64,000 bases of DNA, taken from positions 2,542,001 to 2,606,000 of the forward strand of contig OZ252006.1 of the NCBI GenBank assembly GCA_965247175.1, given 5' to 3'. This document shows, piece by piece, positions 35,685 through 44,222 of the stretch. Origin of the DNA: JANQMX01 sp965247175 (GTDB lineage Bacteria > Pseudomonadota > Alphaproteobacteria > Kiloniellales > DSM-21159). The position numbers were made by a program, and so were the translations under genes. How positions within the stretch are numbered: the stretch's first letter is position 1; every line of letters starts with the position of its first letter. Below the pieces are notes generated by a model. That model did not search any database and was not told the origin of the DNA. It saw nothing but the letters and a program-made list of their open reading frames with translations.

Positions 35685-37460
35685 GTGATCAAGAGAGCTG
35701 CTGCGATCGGGCGCCGCGCCCTGTCTAGAACAGTGCTTCCGCTACTGGCCCTTGCCATCCTAGCGGGACAAAGCCCGTCGTGGGCCCAGCAAGAGGACCT
35801 GGCAAGCCGTCCGCAGGGCGAGCATGGCGCCAACGCGCCGCTCGGCGCCTATCTTGCCGGCATCTTCGCCCAGCAGGAACGGGACTACGACAACGCCGCC
35901 GACCTGATGGCGCGGGCTCTGGCCGCCGACCCCGACAATGACGAGCTGATCGCGACGACCATGGTCTTGATGGCTATGGAGGGACGCTTCGAGCGGGCCA
36001 TCGAACTGGCGGAACGGGTCGAGCCCAGCCAACAGGGTGCCACCGTCGCAACCCTGCTTTTGGCCGGCGAAGCCATGCGCGACGGCAAGCACGCGGAGAG
36101 CATCGCGTTTCTCGACAAGCTGCCGAAAGGCGAGATCGTCGGCATCATGGCGCCGCTGCAGCGTGCCTGGGCGCGCTTTGCCGACGACGACCTCGATGGC
36201 GCTCTTGAGGAGCTGGACTCGCTCGCTTCCGCGCCCGGCCCGGCACAGCTCGCCGACTTTCATCGCGCTCTGATCTACGACGTCGCCGGCCGCCCGGCCG
36301 ACGCCGAGGCCGCATTCGAGGGCGCGCTCGAGCGTCAGGACCACAACTCCGCCCGACTGGCCCTCTTCGCCGGCAACCTGCGGGAGCGTCAGGGCGATAT
36401 AGAGGGCGCGCGCGCGCTCTATGAGGAGGTCTTGTCCGGCGGCCTGTCCAATGACGTGATCGAGGATGCACTGGCCCGTCTCGATGAGGGTCAGACAGCC
36501 GAGGCCTTGGTGACGACTCCGATCGAGGGCTTCGCCACCGCGCTTTTCGACGTCGCCTCGGCCCTCCCCGAGCGGGCCCAACAGCTCGTTCTGCTCTACG
36601 CCAACATCGCGCTGGCGCTGGATTTGGATATGGAGGTCGCGCACATTCTGATCGGTGAGGTGCTTGAGCGTCAGGAGCGCCCGCAGAGCGCCATCGGCGC
36701 CTATCGCGCCGTCCCGCCAGACTCGCCCTATGCCTGGACCGCGCGTCTGCGCATTGCCGAGCAGCTCGACAACCTGGAACGGACGGATGAAGCCATCGGC
36801 GAGCTGAAGGCCTTGGCGGCGGAGCGGCCGGATCGCTTCGAGCCCTGGTATCGCATCGGCAATCTGCGCCGGCAGCAGGAGCGTTTCGAGCTGTCGGCCG
36901 AAGCCTATACCGAGGCCATCACCCGCGCCGGCCCGCCGCAGCGCTTTCACTGGACCCTCTATTACTTCCGCGGCATCGCCCATGAGCGGATTGACGACTG
37001 GCCGTCGGCCGAGGCGGACTTCCTGACGGCGCTCGAGCTGGAGCCCGACCAACCCTTCGTGCTCAACTATCTCGCTTACTCTTGGGTGGAACTGAAAACC
37101 AACCTCGAGCAGGCCGAGGAGATGCTGATCAAGGCCGTCGACCGCCGGCCGCGGGACGGCTACATCGTCGACTCTCTCGGCTGGGTCTACTACCGGCTCG
37201 AACGCTTTGAAGAAGCGGTGTCCTATCTGGAGCGCGCCATCGAGCTCCGGCCTCAGGATCCGACGATCAACGATCACCTCGGCGATGCCTATTGGCGGGT
37301 CGGACGCAAGCGCGAAGCACGGATCCAGTGGAGCCGCGCCTTGAGCTTGGATCCGGAGGAAGAGGAGGTTCCCAAGATCGAGCGCAAGCTGCGTGAAGGC
37401 CTCCCCGCGCTCGATGTCGAGGCGACGGACGGCGACCGCTCGGAAGCGGACGCGCAGTAA
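35685..37460 (+). CDS. Exported tetratricopeptide-repeat protein
   Basis: A 591-residue periplasmic or envelope-attached TPR protein. It has a signal peptide (about residues 1-33, cleaving near PSWAQQ) and then at least ten helical TPR units, clear ones being AAYLAGIFAQQERDYDNAADLMARAL, ERTDEAIGELKALAAERPDRFEPW, and RFEEAVSYLERAIELRPQDPTINDHLGDAYWRVGRKREA. The GTG at 35685 has GAGGAA seven bases upstream; an earlier in-frame GTG at 35661 adds eight residues. Neighbouring ETF-QO upstream and ispE ten bases downstream form a conserved alphaproteobacterial block. Role unknown; TPR proteins usually scaffold complexes. Confidence 0.88.
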   Translation: MIKRAAAIGRRALSRTVLPLLALAILAGQSPSWAQQEDLASRPQGEHGANAPLGAYLAGIFAQQERDYDNAADLMARALAADPDNDELIATTMVLMAMEGRFERAIELAERVEPSQQGATVATLLLAGEAMRDGKHAESIAFLDKLPKGEIVGIMAPLQRAWARFADDDLDGALEELDSLASAPGPAQLADFHRALIYDVAGRPADAEAAFEGALERQDHNSARLALFAGNLRERQGDIEGARALYEEVLSGGLSNDVIEDALARLDEGQTAEALVTTPIEGFATALFDVASALPERAQQLVLLYANIALALDLDMEVAHILIGEVLERQERPQSAIGAYRAVPPDSPYAWTARLRIAEQLDNLERTDEAIGELKALAAERPDRFEPWYRIGNLRRQQERFELSAEAYTEAITRAGPPQRFHWTLYYFRGIAHERIDDWPSAEADFLTALELEPDQPFVLNYLAYSWVELKTNLEQAEEMLIKAVDRRPRDGYIVDSLGWVYYRLERFEEAVSYLERAIELRPQDPTINDHLGDAYWRVGRKREARIQWSRALSLDPEEEEVPKIERKLREGLPALDVEATDGDRSEADAQ

Positions 37461-37470
37461 AGCGAGCCTG

Positions 37471-38373
37471 ATGTCTCTCGCCGCAGAGACCGCTGCCGGC
37501 ACGGTTCACAGCGTCACGGCTGCGGCCAAGATCAATCTGACCTTGCGGGTCACCGGCCGCCGGGCCGACGGTTATCATCTGCTCGACAGCCTGGTAGTCT
37601 TCACCGAGCTGGGCGATCGACTGGAGGTCCGCCAGCCTGCACCCGGCGAGACGGAGCTGAGCCTCTCCGTCGAGGGGCCCTTTGCGGCGCAGTTGAACGG
37701 CGAGGCGAACAACCTGGTGCTCCGCGCCGCGCGCCGGATGGCGGAACACGCCGGGATCGCGCCACGTGCCGTCTTCACGCTGACCAAGCAATTGCCGGTC
37801 GCCTCCGGCATCGGCGGCGGCTCCGCCGATGCGGCAGCGGCCCTGCATCTACTCAACCGCCTGTGGGGCACGGACTACGCCCTCGATGCGCTGCAGGCCC
37901 TCGCGCTGCCGCTCGGTGCCGACATCCCGGTCTGCCTGCTGACGCAGCCGGCGATGATGCGCGGCATCGGGGAAGATCTCACCGCAGTCAATGGCCTGCC
38001 GCCCTTTGCGCTGCTGCTGGCAAATCCGGGGGCCGCCGTCTCCACCGCCGAGATCTTCGCCACGCGCCAAGGGGCCTATGCAACGCCGAGCCCCCTGCCC
38101 TCAGCCTTCGGCGATTTGGACGCGCTGATCGACTGGCTGGCGCAGGAAGCCAACGACCTGGAAGACCCGGCCCGCCGGCTTTGCCCCGCCGTCGGCGAGG
38201 TCCTGGAGACGCTCGGCCGCACGACAGGCTGCCGCCTGGCGCGCATGAGCGGCAGCGGCGCCACGTGCTTCGGCCTCTACGCTACGCTTGCCGAGGCAGA
38301 GGCCGCCGCCGACGCCGTGGCACGAGCCTATCCGGCCTGGTGGGTCGCCGCCAGCCGCTGCTGCGGCGCTTAG
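37471..38373 (+). CDS. ispE: 4-(cytidine 5'-diphospho)-2-C-methyl-D-erythritol kinase
   Basis: A 300-residue GHMP kinase of the MEP isoprenoid pathway, phosphorylating CDP-ME at the 2-hydroxyl. It has the N-terminal AAAKINLTLRVTGRRADGYHLLDSLVVF, the GHMP ATP-loop LPVASGIGGGSADAAAALHLLN, and the C-terminal RMSGSGATCFGLYATL. It starts ten bases after the TPR stop, so the pair is one operon. A tRNA-Gln lies 76 bases downstream. Confidence 0.97.
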   Translation: MSLAAETAAGTVHSVTAAAKINLTLRVTGRRADGYHLLDSLVVFTELGDRLEVRQPAPGETELSLSVEGPFAAQLNGEANNLVLRAARRMAEHAGIAPRAVFTLTKQLPVASGIGGGSADAAAALHLLNRLWGTDYALDALQALALPLGADIPVCLLTQPAMMRGIGEDLTAVNGLPPFALLLANPGAAVSTAEIFATRQGAYATPSPLPSAFGDLDALIDWLAQEANDLEDPARRLCPAVGEVLETLGRTTGCRLARMSGSGATCFGLYATLAEAEAAADAVARAYPAWWVAASRCCGA

Positions 38374-38449
38374 TCGTAAGTCACAGAACCACAAAGCTTG
38401 CGAGGCAACGGGTCAAGGCGTAGATAGTCGCCTTCACGGCTCGGCAGCA

Positions 38450-38523
38450 TGGGGCGTAGCCAAGCGGTAAGGCAGCGGGTTTTGGTCCCGCGATCCCAGG
38501 TTCGAATCCTGGCGCCCCAGCCA
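38450..38523 (+). tRNA. tRNA-Gln (UUG)
   Basis: A complete cloverleaf: acceptor TGGGGCG/CGCCCCA with discriminator G, D arm GCC-AAGCGGTAA-GGC, anticodon stem GCGGG/CCCGC with loop TTTTGGT (anticodon TTG, reading CAA), T arm CCAGG-TTCGAAT-CCTGG, and CCA encoded. U1-A72 is the glutamine identity pair. It is a common type of insertion point, and a catabolic cassette begins 70 bases downstream. Confidence 0.97.
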
Positions 38524-38593
38524 CCTCACGACCGTCGCCGCGCTTGGTCGCGCATGGTTTCATCTAGCCCGATAAGGCTCTAGCCTGTCCCGC

Positions 38594-39571
38594 ATGCGGG
38601 ACATAAATCTCAAGGCTACCGAGTACTTCGAGGCCGTGGCGCGTCTGGGCACCGTTACGAAAGCCGCCGGAGAACTCGGGGTTTCCCCCTCGGCGGTCAG
38701 CCAGCAGATCCGCCTGCTGGAGGCTCAGTTCGGCGTGAAGCTCTTCCGGCGCGAAAAGCGTCGGCTGAGGCTGACACTCGACGGCGACCGCCTGTTCCAA
38801 ACGACCACTCAAGCCTTCGGGGCCCTTCGAAACGCGCGCAGTGCGATCGCACGGCAGCGGGATACGCGCAGCCTCACGATACGGGTGTCACCCAGTTTCG
38901 GAGTCCGCTGGCTGGGGCCTCGGATCGCCGGCTTCGCGACCGCCAATCCCGACTGGAACATCCGGATCGATGCGACGCCCGACTTTTCGGCTTTCGAGAC
39001 CGAAGCGGTGGATTTCGACCTGCGCTACGGGCTGGGCGACTGGGCGGGTCTGACGGTGGTGTGCATCATGCATGACCTCATCCTGCCTCTGTGCAGTCCG
39101 AGCTATCTTGAGCGATGGCAAGGAAGTGACGACCCGGTCCGCCGGCTGAGAGAGGCCCGACTGATCGACAGCGTCAAGACGCTCTACCGCTGGGACCTCT
39201 GGCTCGCCTCGAACCGGCTCGAACTGCCCGATTTGAGCTATCCCTTCCGGTTCGACCGCTCATCCATGTCAATCGAGATGGCGAAGCGCGGCGGCGGTGT
39301 TGCCTTTGACAGCGCCATGCTTTGCCTCCCTGAGCTTGAGCGCGGCGAACTGCTGCCCTTCGCTCCCGGCATTCCCGCCATTGAGTTTCCCGCCTACTGG
39401 TTCGTCTGCCCGTCACGGCACCTGAACAGGCGGATCGTGAACCGCTTCGCCGAATGGATCGGCGCCGAAGCCAACGAGCACGAAGCGCGGGTGCGCGGGA
39501 TACTCGAAGAGCTCGGCTGCTCCTCTCGGCAGGCGACGAGCCCGGAACTGCTGGAGGGCGACAGCGCTTAG
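38594..39571 (+). CDS. LysR family regulator (GcvA-like)
   Basis: A 325-residue LysR regulator of the GcvA subgroup. It has a winged helix at residues 1-65 (EYFEAVARLGTVTKAAGELGV, then SPSAVSQQIRLLEAQFGVKLF) and the effector domain with RVSPSFGVRWLGPRIAGF and VDFDLRYGLGDW, typical GcvA blocks. It is the only plus-strand gene of the tRNA-linked cassette and lies tail to tail with dctM (six bases). It is a reasonable candidate to control the transporter and enzyme operon, but the operon promoter is 5.5 kb away and no shared divergent site exists. Confidence 0.92.
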   Translation: MRDINLKATEYFEAVARLGTVTKAAGELGVSPSAVSQQIRLLEAQFGVKLFRREKRRLRLTLDGDRLFQTTTQAFGALRNARSAIARQRDTRSLTIRVSPSFGVRWLGPRIAGFATANPDWNIRIDATPDFSAFETEAVDFDLRYGLGDWAGLTVVCIMHDLILPLCSPSYLERWQGSDDPVRRLREARLIDSVKTLYRWDLWLASNRLELPDLSYPFRFDRSSMSIEMAKRGGGVAFDSAMLCLPELERGELLPFAPGIPAIEFPAYWFVCPSRHLNRRIVNRFAEWIGAEANEHEARVRGILEELGCSSRQATSPELLEGDSA

Positions 39572-39577
39572 AGCGTT

Positions 39578-40834
39578 CTAGTAGATCGTCAGCGCCGGCA
39601 GGAACGAAATGAGGAAAAGCACCACCAGCGCCACGGCATAGAACGGCAAAAGGGCGCGTATGACCTCGCCGATACCGACTCGGGCAATGGCCGACGAGAT
39701 AAAGAGCGTGGTGCCGACCGGCGGCGTATAGAGGCCGATCGAGAGATTCACCACCATCATCAGACCGAGCTGAACCGGGTCCAAGCCGATCGCCTGTCCG
39801 ATGGTCACGAAGATCGGGCCGAGCAAAAGGACCGCCGCCGGCAGGTCGAGGAATGCGCCGACAAGCAGCATCACGAGATTGAGGGCGAGGATGACCATCC
39901 AGGGCTCCTGGATTGTCATGGCGACCCAGGCGGCAAGCTCCTGCGGCACGCGCTCGGCGGTCAGGACCCATTGGACGGTCGACGAGGCCATGATGATGAT
40001 CATCACCGCCCCGGTCATCATTGCCGTATCGACAGACGCCCGCCAGAGGCTCCCGAAGGTCAGGTCGCGGTAGATCAGCCCGCTGACCAGGAGCGCATAG
40101 GCCACCGCCATCACGCTGACTTCGGTGGGGGTCGCGACACCGAAGCGAAGCGTGCCGATCACGAAGACCGGCATCAGGAGGGCCGGAACGGCCACGAAGA
40201 CCTGACCGCGGAAGGCCTTGAACCCGCCCTCGAGCGGCGCGCGCGGCAGGTTCTTCCGCAGGGCGACGAACCAGACCATGGTGAAGATGCCGAGCCCGAG
40301 CAGCAGCCCCGGCAGGATACCGGCGACGAAGAGATCCACGACCGAGGTGTTCGACACGAGGCCGTAGAGAATCAGCGGAATCGATGGCGGGATCAGCACC
40401 GCGATCGTCGAGGAGGAGGAGTTTATCGCCGCGGCGAAGCCCCCGGGGTAGCCGGCCTTTTTCTGGACCGGAATCAAGGCATTGCCGAGCGCCGTCGCAT
40501 CGGCGACGGCCGAGCCGGAAACGCCGCCGAACATGACGGAGCCGAGGATGGAGACCTGCCCGAGCCCGCCCTTGAACCGGCCGACGAGGAGCCGCGCGAC
40601 ATTGACCAGGTATTCGCCGAAGCGGCCCGACATCATCAGGTTGCCCGCGAGGATGAAGAAGGGGATCGCGAGCATCGGAAAGCTCTGGGTCGGGGTGTAA
40701 AGGCGCTGGGCAAGCACGGCCATGGGCTTGCCGTCGAGCCAAAGGGCCACGGCGGCGGCGCCCAGCAGAGCATGGGCGACTGGAACCGAAAGGACGAGAA
40801 GCAGGAGAAAGACCCAGAGGAGCGGCGCGGTCAT
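39578..40834 (-). CDS. dctM: TRAP transporter large permease (DctM)
   Basis: A 418-residue multi-spanning membrane protein (about 12 helices) of the TRAP large-subunit family, which couples solute import to sodium gradient. Signatures visible: VSGSAVADATALGNALIPVQKKAGYPGGFAAAINSSSSTIAVLIPPSIPLILYG, and NLVMLLVGAFLDLPAAVLLLGPIF. It is the last gene of the minus-strand operon and follows dctQ with three bases. The substrate class of TRAP transporters is usually a carboxylate or sugar acid. Confidence 0.95.
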   Translation of the reverse strand: MTAPLLWVFLLLLVLSVPVAHALLGAAAVALWLDGKPMAVLAQRLYTPTQSFPMLAIPFFILAGNLMMSGRFGEYLVNVARLLVGRFKGGLGQVSILGSVMFGGVSGSAVADATALGNALIPVQKKAGYPGGFAAAINSSSSTIAVLIPPSIPLILYGLVSNTSVVDLFVAGILPGLLLGLGIFTMVWFVALRKNLPRAPLEGGFKAFRGQVFVAVPALLMPVFVIGTLRFGVATPTEVSVMAVAYALLVSGLIYRDLTFGSLWRASVDTAMMTGAVMIIIMASSTVQWVLTAERVPQELAAWVAMTIQEPWMVILALNLVMLLVGAFLDLPAAVLLLGPIFVTIGQAIGLDPVQLGLMMVVNLSIGLYTPPVGTTLFISSAIARVGIGEVIRALLPFYAVALVVLFLISFLPALTIY

Positions 40835-40837
40835 CGT

Positions 40838-41386
40838 TTAGCTGAGGCTTGTCTCGGCCCCGGTGGCACGGCCGCCCATCAGAAGGCGGATGGACTCCAG
40901 CGCGGCGATCAGGGCCATGCAGCCGAAGCCATAGACGAGGCTCGCATAGCCCCAAGTCTGTTGGATGCCGAGGGTGGCGAGGGTCTGGAACGTCGAGGCT
41001 TTCAGGATCGGCTGGCTCGACCAAAGCACGTTGATGCAGATGACCAGGATCGCAATTTGAACGGCAAGCGGAAGGACGCGCTGTCCGCGCGAGCCGAGAA
41101 GATTGGGCAGAACGGTAACGGAGATGTTCCGGCCCCTTGCAGCGGCAACCACGACGCCGCCGGCGACGAGCCATGGCAGAAAGACTGCGTGGATTTCATA
41201 GGCCCAGGGGATGCCCTCGCCCAGGCTGTAGCGCAGCACAACATTGATGAAGAGCAGAACGAACATCGCCAACAGGCAGAGAACGGCGATAATCCGCCCG
41301 CTCCAGTCCAGCGCGTCGATCCCACGGCCTACCCAGGCAAGGAAGGGGCCCGAAGGCCCCTTCCCAGTCTCGGAGGCGGACCTCAT
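40838..41386 (-). CDS. dctQ: TRAP transporter small permease (DctQ)
   Basis: A 182-residue four-helix membrane subunit with the usual DctQ pattern: WSGRIIAVLCLLAMFVLLFINVVLRY near the N-terminus, IPWAYEIHAVFLPWLVAGGVVVAAARGRNISVTV, and a last pair of helices. It partners DctM. The start ATG overlaps the dctP stop (ATGA at 41383-41386), indicating translational coupling. Confidence 0.92.
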   Translation of the reverse strand: MRSASETGKGPSGPFLAWVGRGIDALDWSGRIIAVLCLLAMFVLLFINVVLRYSLGEGIPWAYEIHAVFLPWLVAGGVVVAAARGRNISVTVLPNLLGSRGQRVLPLAVQIAILVICINVLWSSQPILKASTFQTLATLGIQQTWGYASLVYGFGCMALIAALESIRLLMGGRATGAETSLS

Positions 41387-42345
41387 TCGAGGCCGGCAGC
41401 CTTCTTCAACGCATCGACCAACTCAGGGAAGTCCTCGGAGTAGCGGTCGTAAACCGACGCCGTCGCGGCCTGGTAGGCGGCCTTGTCGGCCTCGGCAAAC
41501 GTGGCGCCCTCCGCTTCCATCCGCGGACGCAGCGTCGCATCGCCCTTCAGCGACAGCCCGCGCTGGATCTCACCCGCCGAGGCCGTCGCCTCCAGGGCGC
41601 AGGTCTGCGTCTTCTCGTCGAGGCCCGACCACCAGGCGAGGCCCGCGACGACCGGCGTCGACTCGTACTTGTGGCCCGTCATGGTGACAAAGGGCGTGAT
41701 GTCATGGAGCTTCGCCGAGTAGATGTTGGTCAGCGGGTTCTCCTGGCCTTCGAAGACGCCGGATTGCAAGGCCGACGGCAGCTCCGACCAGGCAAGCGGT
41801 GCCGGATTTGCGCCGAGCGCTTCGAAGATGGCCAGGGTCATCGGATCGGGAGGAGTCCGGATCTTCATGCCCTGGACGTCACCCGGGTCCGAGACGTTCT
41901 TGCTGGTGTGGGTGATGTTGCGGATTCCATTGTCCCAGAACCCGAGGATCTTGAGCCCCTTCTCCTGAGCTCGGCTGTCCAGCATATCGCCGACGTCCCC
42001 GTCCACGACGCTCCAGGCCGTCGGAAGGTCGTTGAAGAGGAACGGCAGCCCCAGAAGGCCGATCTCGGGAACGATCTGGCTCATCGCGCCCTGGGAGTTG
42101 GCGGTGATCTGGATCACGCCTGCGGTGGCCGAAGTCAGCATCTCGGAGTCGTCGCCCATGGTGGCGGAGGGCGCGTGGTTGACCGTGTGGCCCGAGCAGG
42201 CCGCGAAGGCATCGGCCCAGGCCTCTGCCGCGATGTAGCGCGGGTTCCCGGGGTTGGCGCCGTGGGCAAAGATCACCTCGTCGGCGTAAGCCGCACCGGC
42301 AATCATGGTCGAGGCGGTCAAGGCCGCCAACAGTTTGATCTTCAT
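41383..42345 (-). CDS. dctP: TRAP transporter substrate-binding protein (DctP)
   Basis: A 320-residue periplasmic solute-binding protein with a signal peptide (about residues 1-21, ending AGAAYA). The DctP fold is supported by EVIFAHGANPGNPRYIAAEAWADAF, the ligand-contact region GMKIRTPPDPMTLAIFEALGANPAPLAWSELPSALQSGVFEGQENP, with the Arg that pins the substrate carboxylate in KIRTPP. The ATG at 42343-42345 has GGGAGG seven bases upstream; an earlier in-frame start adds non-signal residues. Substrate identity is unknown. Confidence 0.95.
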   Translation of the reverse strand: MKIKLLAALTASTMIAGAAYADEVIFAHGANPGNPRYIAAEAWADAFAACSGHTVNHAPSATMGDDSEMLTSATAGVIQITANSQGAMSQIVPEIGLLGLPFLFNDLPTAWSVVDGDVGDMLDSRAQEKGLKILGFWDNGIRNITHTSKNVSDPGDVQGMKIRTPPDPMTLAIFEALGANPAPLAWSELPSALQSGVFEGQENPLTNIYSAKLHDITPFVTMTGHKYESTPVVAGLAWWSGLDEKTQTCALEATASAGEIQRGLSLKGDATLRPRMEAEGATFAEADKAAYQAATASVYDRYSEDFPELVDALKKAAGLE

Positions 42346-42405
42346 GGTTGTTTTCCTCCCATTCTCTTCAAGACCCGAAGCAGCGTCCGCTTCAGCGTCA
42401 GGCAT

Positions 42406-43158
42406 TCAGTGGATCAAAGCCCCACCATTCACATCGACCTCCGTTCCTGTGCAGTAGGCAGAGAGATCGGACGCAAGAAAGAGCGCGCAGCCCGCGACGT
42501 CCGACGCCTCGCCCGCGCGGCCCATTGGGATGCCGGCGAGGATCTGCGCGTGCATGTCGTCGGTGAGCTTGCCCGCCGTGATGTCGGTCGCGATAAAGCC
42601 CGGGCAGATGGCGTTGGCGCGAACGTTGTCGGGCGCCAGTTCTCGCGCCATTGCCTTGGTGAGGCCAAGAACGCCTGCCTTCGCCGCCGAGTAGTGCGGG
42701 CCGCCGAAGATGCCGCCGCCCCGCTGCGCGGACACCGATGAGAGATTGACGATCGATCCGGACCTTTGCGCGCGCATCGCCGGGATGACCGCCTGGCTCA
42801 TATAAAGCGTGCCGCGGAGCGAGACGTCGGTGACGGCCTCGTAGTTCTCCGGCTCGATCTGCATCAGTTTGAGGGGCTGGGTGATACCGGCGTTGTTCAC
42901 CAGGATGTCGACCCGACCCCATTGTCCCAACAGGGTCTCAACCACGGCTTGGGCGGCAGCCTTGTCGGTGACGTCGCAGGCCATGCCCAGGTGCTCTGCA
43001 CCCAGGTCCGTGGCAGCAGCCTCTGCAGCATCCTTGTCCAGATCGAGGATTGCGACGGTTGCGCCGTGCTCGGCGAACAGCCGGGCGATCGCCTTGCCGA
43101 GACCCCGGGGGCTCGCACCCCCGGTGACGATTGCAAATCTGCCGTCAAGAAGACCCAT
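42406..43158 (-). CDS. SDR-family dehydrogenase/reductase
   Basis: A 250-residue short-chain dehydrogenase with an N-terminal FAIVTGGASPRGLGKAIARLF (TGGxxxGxG nucleotide motif), NNAGITQPL, catalytic Tyr and Lys in HYSAAKAG, and a C-terminal AYCTGTEVDVNGGALIH. It likely oxidises or reduces a hydroxyl group on the imported compound. The ATG at 43156-43158 has GGGCGGA upstream. It stands between the transketolase halves and the transporter genes, all on one strand with short spacers, indicating one operon. Confidence 0.93.
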   Translation of the reverse strand: MGLLDGRFAIVTGGASPRGLGKAIARLFAEHGATVAILDLDKDAAEAAATDLGAEHLGMACDVTDKAAAQAVVETLLGQWGRVDILVNNAGITQPLKLMQIEPENYEAVTDVSLRGTLYMSQAVIPAMRAQRSGSIVNLSSVSAQRGGGIFGGPHYSAAKAGVLGLTKAMARELAPDNVRANAICPGFIATDITAGKLTDDMHAQILAGIPMGRAGEASDVAGCALFLASDLSAYCTGTEVDVNGGALIH

Positions 43159-43181
43159 CTTTCCGCCCTTCGCGCAGCCGG

Positions 43182-44222
43182 TCACAGCCAGCCTTTGATT
43201 TGTTTCACGACGCCCTTGGTGGAGATCCCGTAGAGGTCATGCAGCGTCGGCAGCGCACCGGCTTCCAGGAACTCGTCCGGCAGGCTGATCATGCGAAAGG
43301 TTGGCGCCATGCCGGCCAGCAAAAGCTCCTTCGCCACCGCCTCTCCAAGCCCGCCATTCGCCGTGTGGTTCTCTGCCACGACGACGAGGCGTCCGCGCGC
43401 GGACTCGGTCAGGATGGTCTCGACGTCGAGCGGCTTGATGGTGGGAACGTGCAGGACAGCAACGTCCACCTTGTCCCTCGCCAGCGCCTCGGCGGCATCC
43501 AGCGCGCGCATGGTCATGAGGCCCGTCGAGATGACAAGGACGTCGGCGCCCTCACGGATCATCTGCGCCTTGCCCAGTTGGAAGCGGTAGTCGGGTTTGT
43601 GGCGGGTCAGCACGCTCGGCACTTTGCCCCGCAGCAATCGGGCGTAGACCGGGCCGGCGTGCGCGGCCATCGCGGGCACCATGCCGGTCAAGTCGCAAGC
43701 ATCGCAGGGGTCGATGACGACCATGTTCGGCAGGCCACGGAAGATCGCGAGGTCCTCGGTCGCCTGATGACTTGGCCCGTAGCCGGTGGTCAGCCCCGGC
43801 AGGGCACAAGCGATCTTGACCGGCAGATTCTCCTCGGCAATCGCCATGGCGATAAAGTCGTAGGCCCGGCGCGATGCGAAGACCGCGTAGGTGGTCGCAA
43901 AGGGCAGGAAGCCCTCTCTCGCCAGACCAGCTGCGGCCGAAAACAGCAGCTGCTCGGCCATGCCCATCTGGTAGAAGCGCTCCGGCATGGCCTTCGCGAA
44001 GATATGCAGGTCGGTGTACTTGGAGAGGTCGGCCGAAAGGCCCACGATTCGCTCGTTCTTCTCCGCAACGCTCACGAGCGCATGGCCGAAGGGGGCCGAG
44101 ACCGTGTCGTAGCCCTCGGCCGCCAGCGACGCGATCATGGCCGAGGTGGCAACCTTCTGGCCGTCGGGCCCTAGCTGAACCCGGCGCGGCTCGTACTTCC
44201 GCTTCATGGAGGCAAGCGTCAT
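43182..44222 (-). CDS. Transketolase, C-terminal (pyrimidine-binding plus C) half
   Basis: A 346-residue protein equal to the transketolase PYR domain and C-terminal domain: VGLSADLSKYTDLHIFAKAMPERFYQMGMAEQLLFSAAAGLAREG holds the GMAEQ glutamate that activates thiamine diphosphate. The last domain (VLVISTGLMTMRALDAAE) follows. Its ATG overlaps the stop of the N-terminal half (ATGA at 44219-44222), so the two subunits are made in equal amounts. Split transketolases of this type act in sugar or sugar-acid catabolism, transferring a two-carbon ketol unit. Confidence 0.94.
   Translation of the reverse strand: MTLASMKRKYEPRRVQLGPDGQKVATSAMIASLAAEGYDTVSAPFGHALVSVAEKNERIVGLSADLSKYTDLHIFAKAMPERFYQMGMAEQLLFSAAAGLAREGFLPFATTYAVFASRRAYDFIAMAIAEENLPVKIACALPGLTTGYGPSHQATEDLAIFRGLPNMVVIDPCDACDLTGMVPAMAAHAGPVYARLLRGKVPSVLTRHKPDYRFQLGKAQMIREGADVLVISTGLMTMRALDAAEALARDKVDVAVLHVPTIKPLDVETILTESARGRLVVVAENHTANGGLGEAVAKELLLAGMAPTFRMISLPDEFLEAGALPTLHDLYGISTKGVVKQIKGWL

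Noticed and set aside
39174..41174. 666-codon Arg/Pro-rich frame over LysR/dctM/dctQ
   Set aside because: Composition is typical of a shifted frame in GC-rich DNA and it overlaps three real genes.
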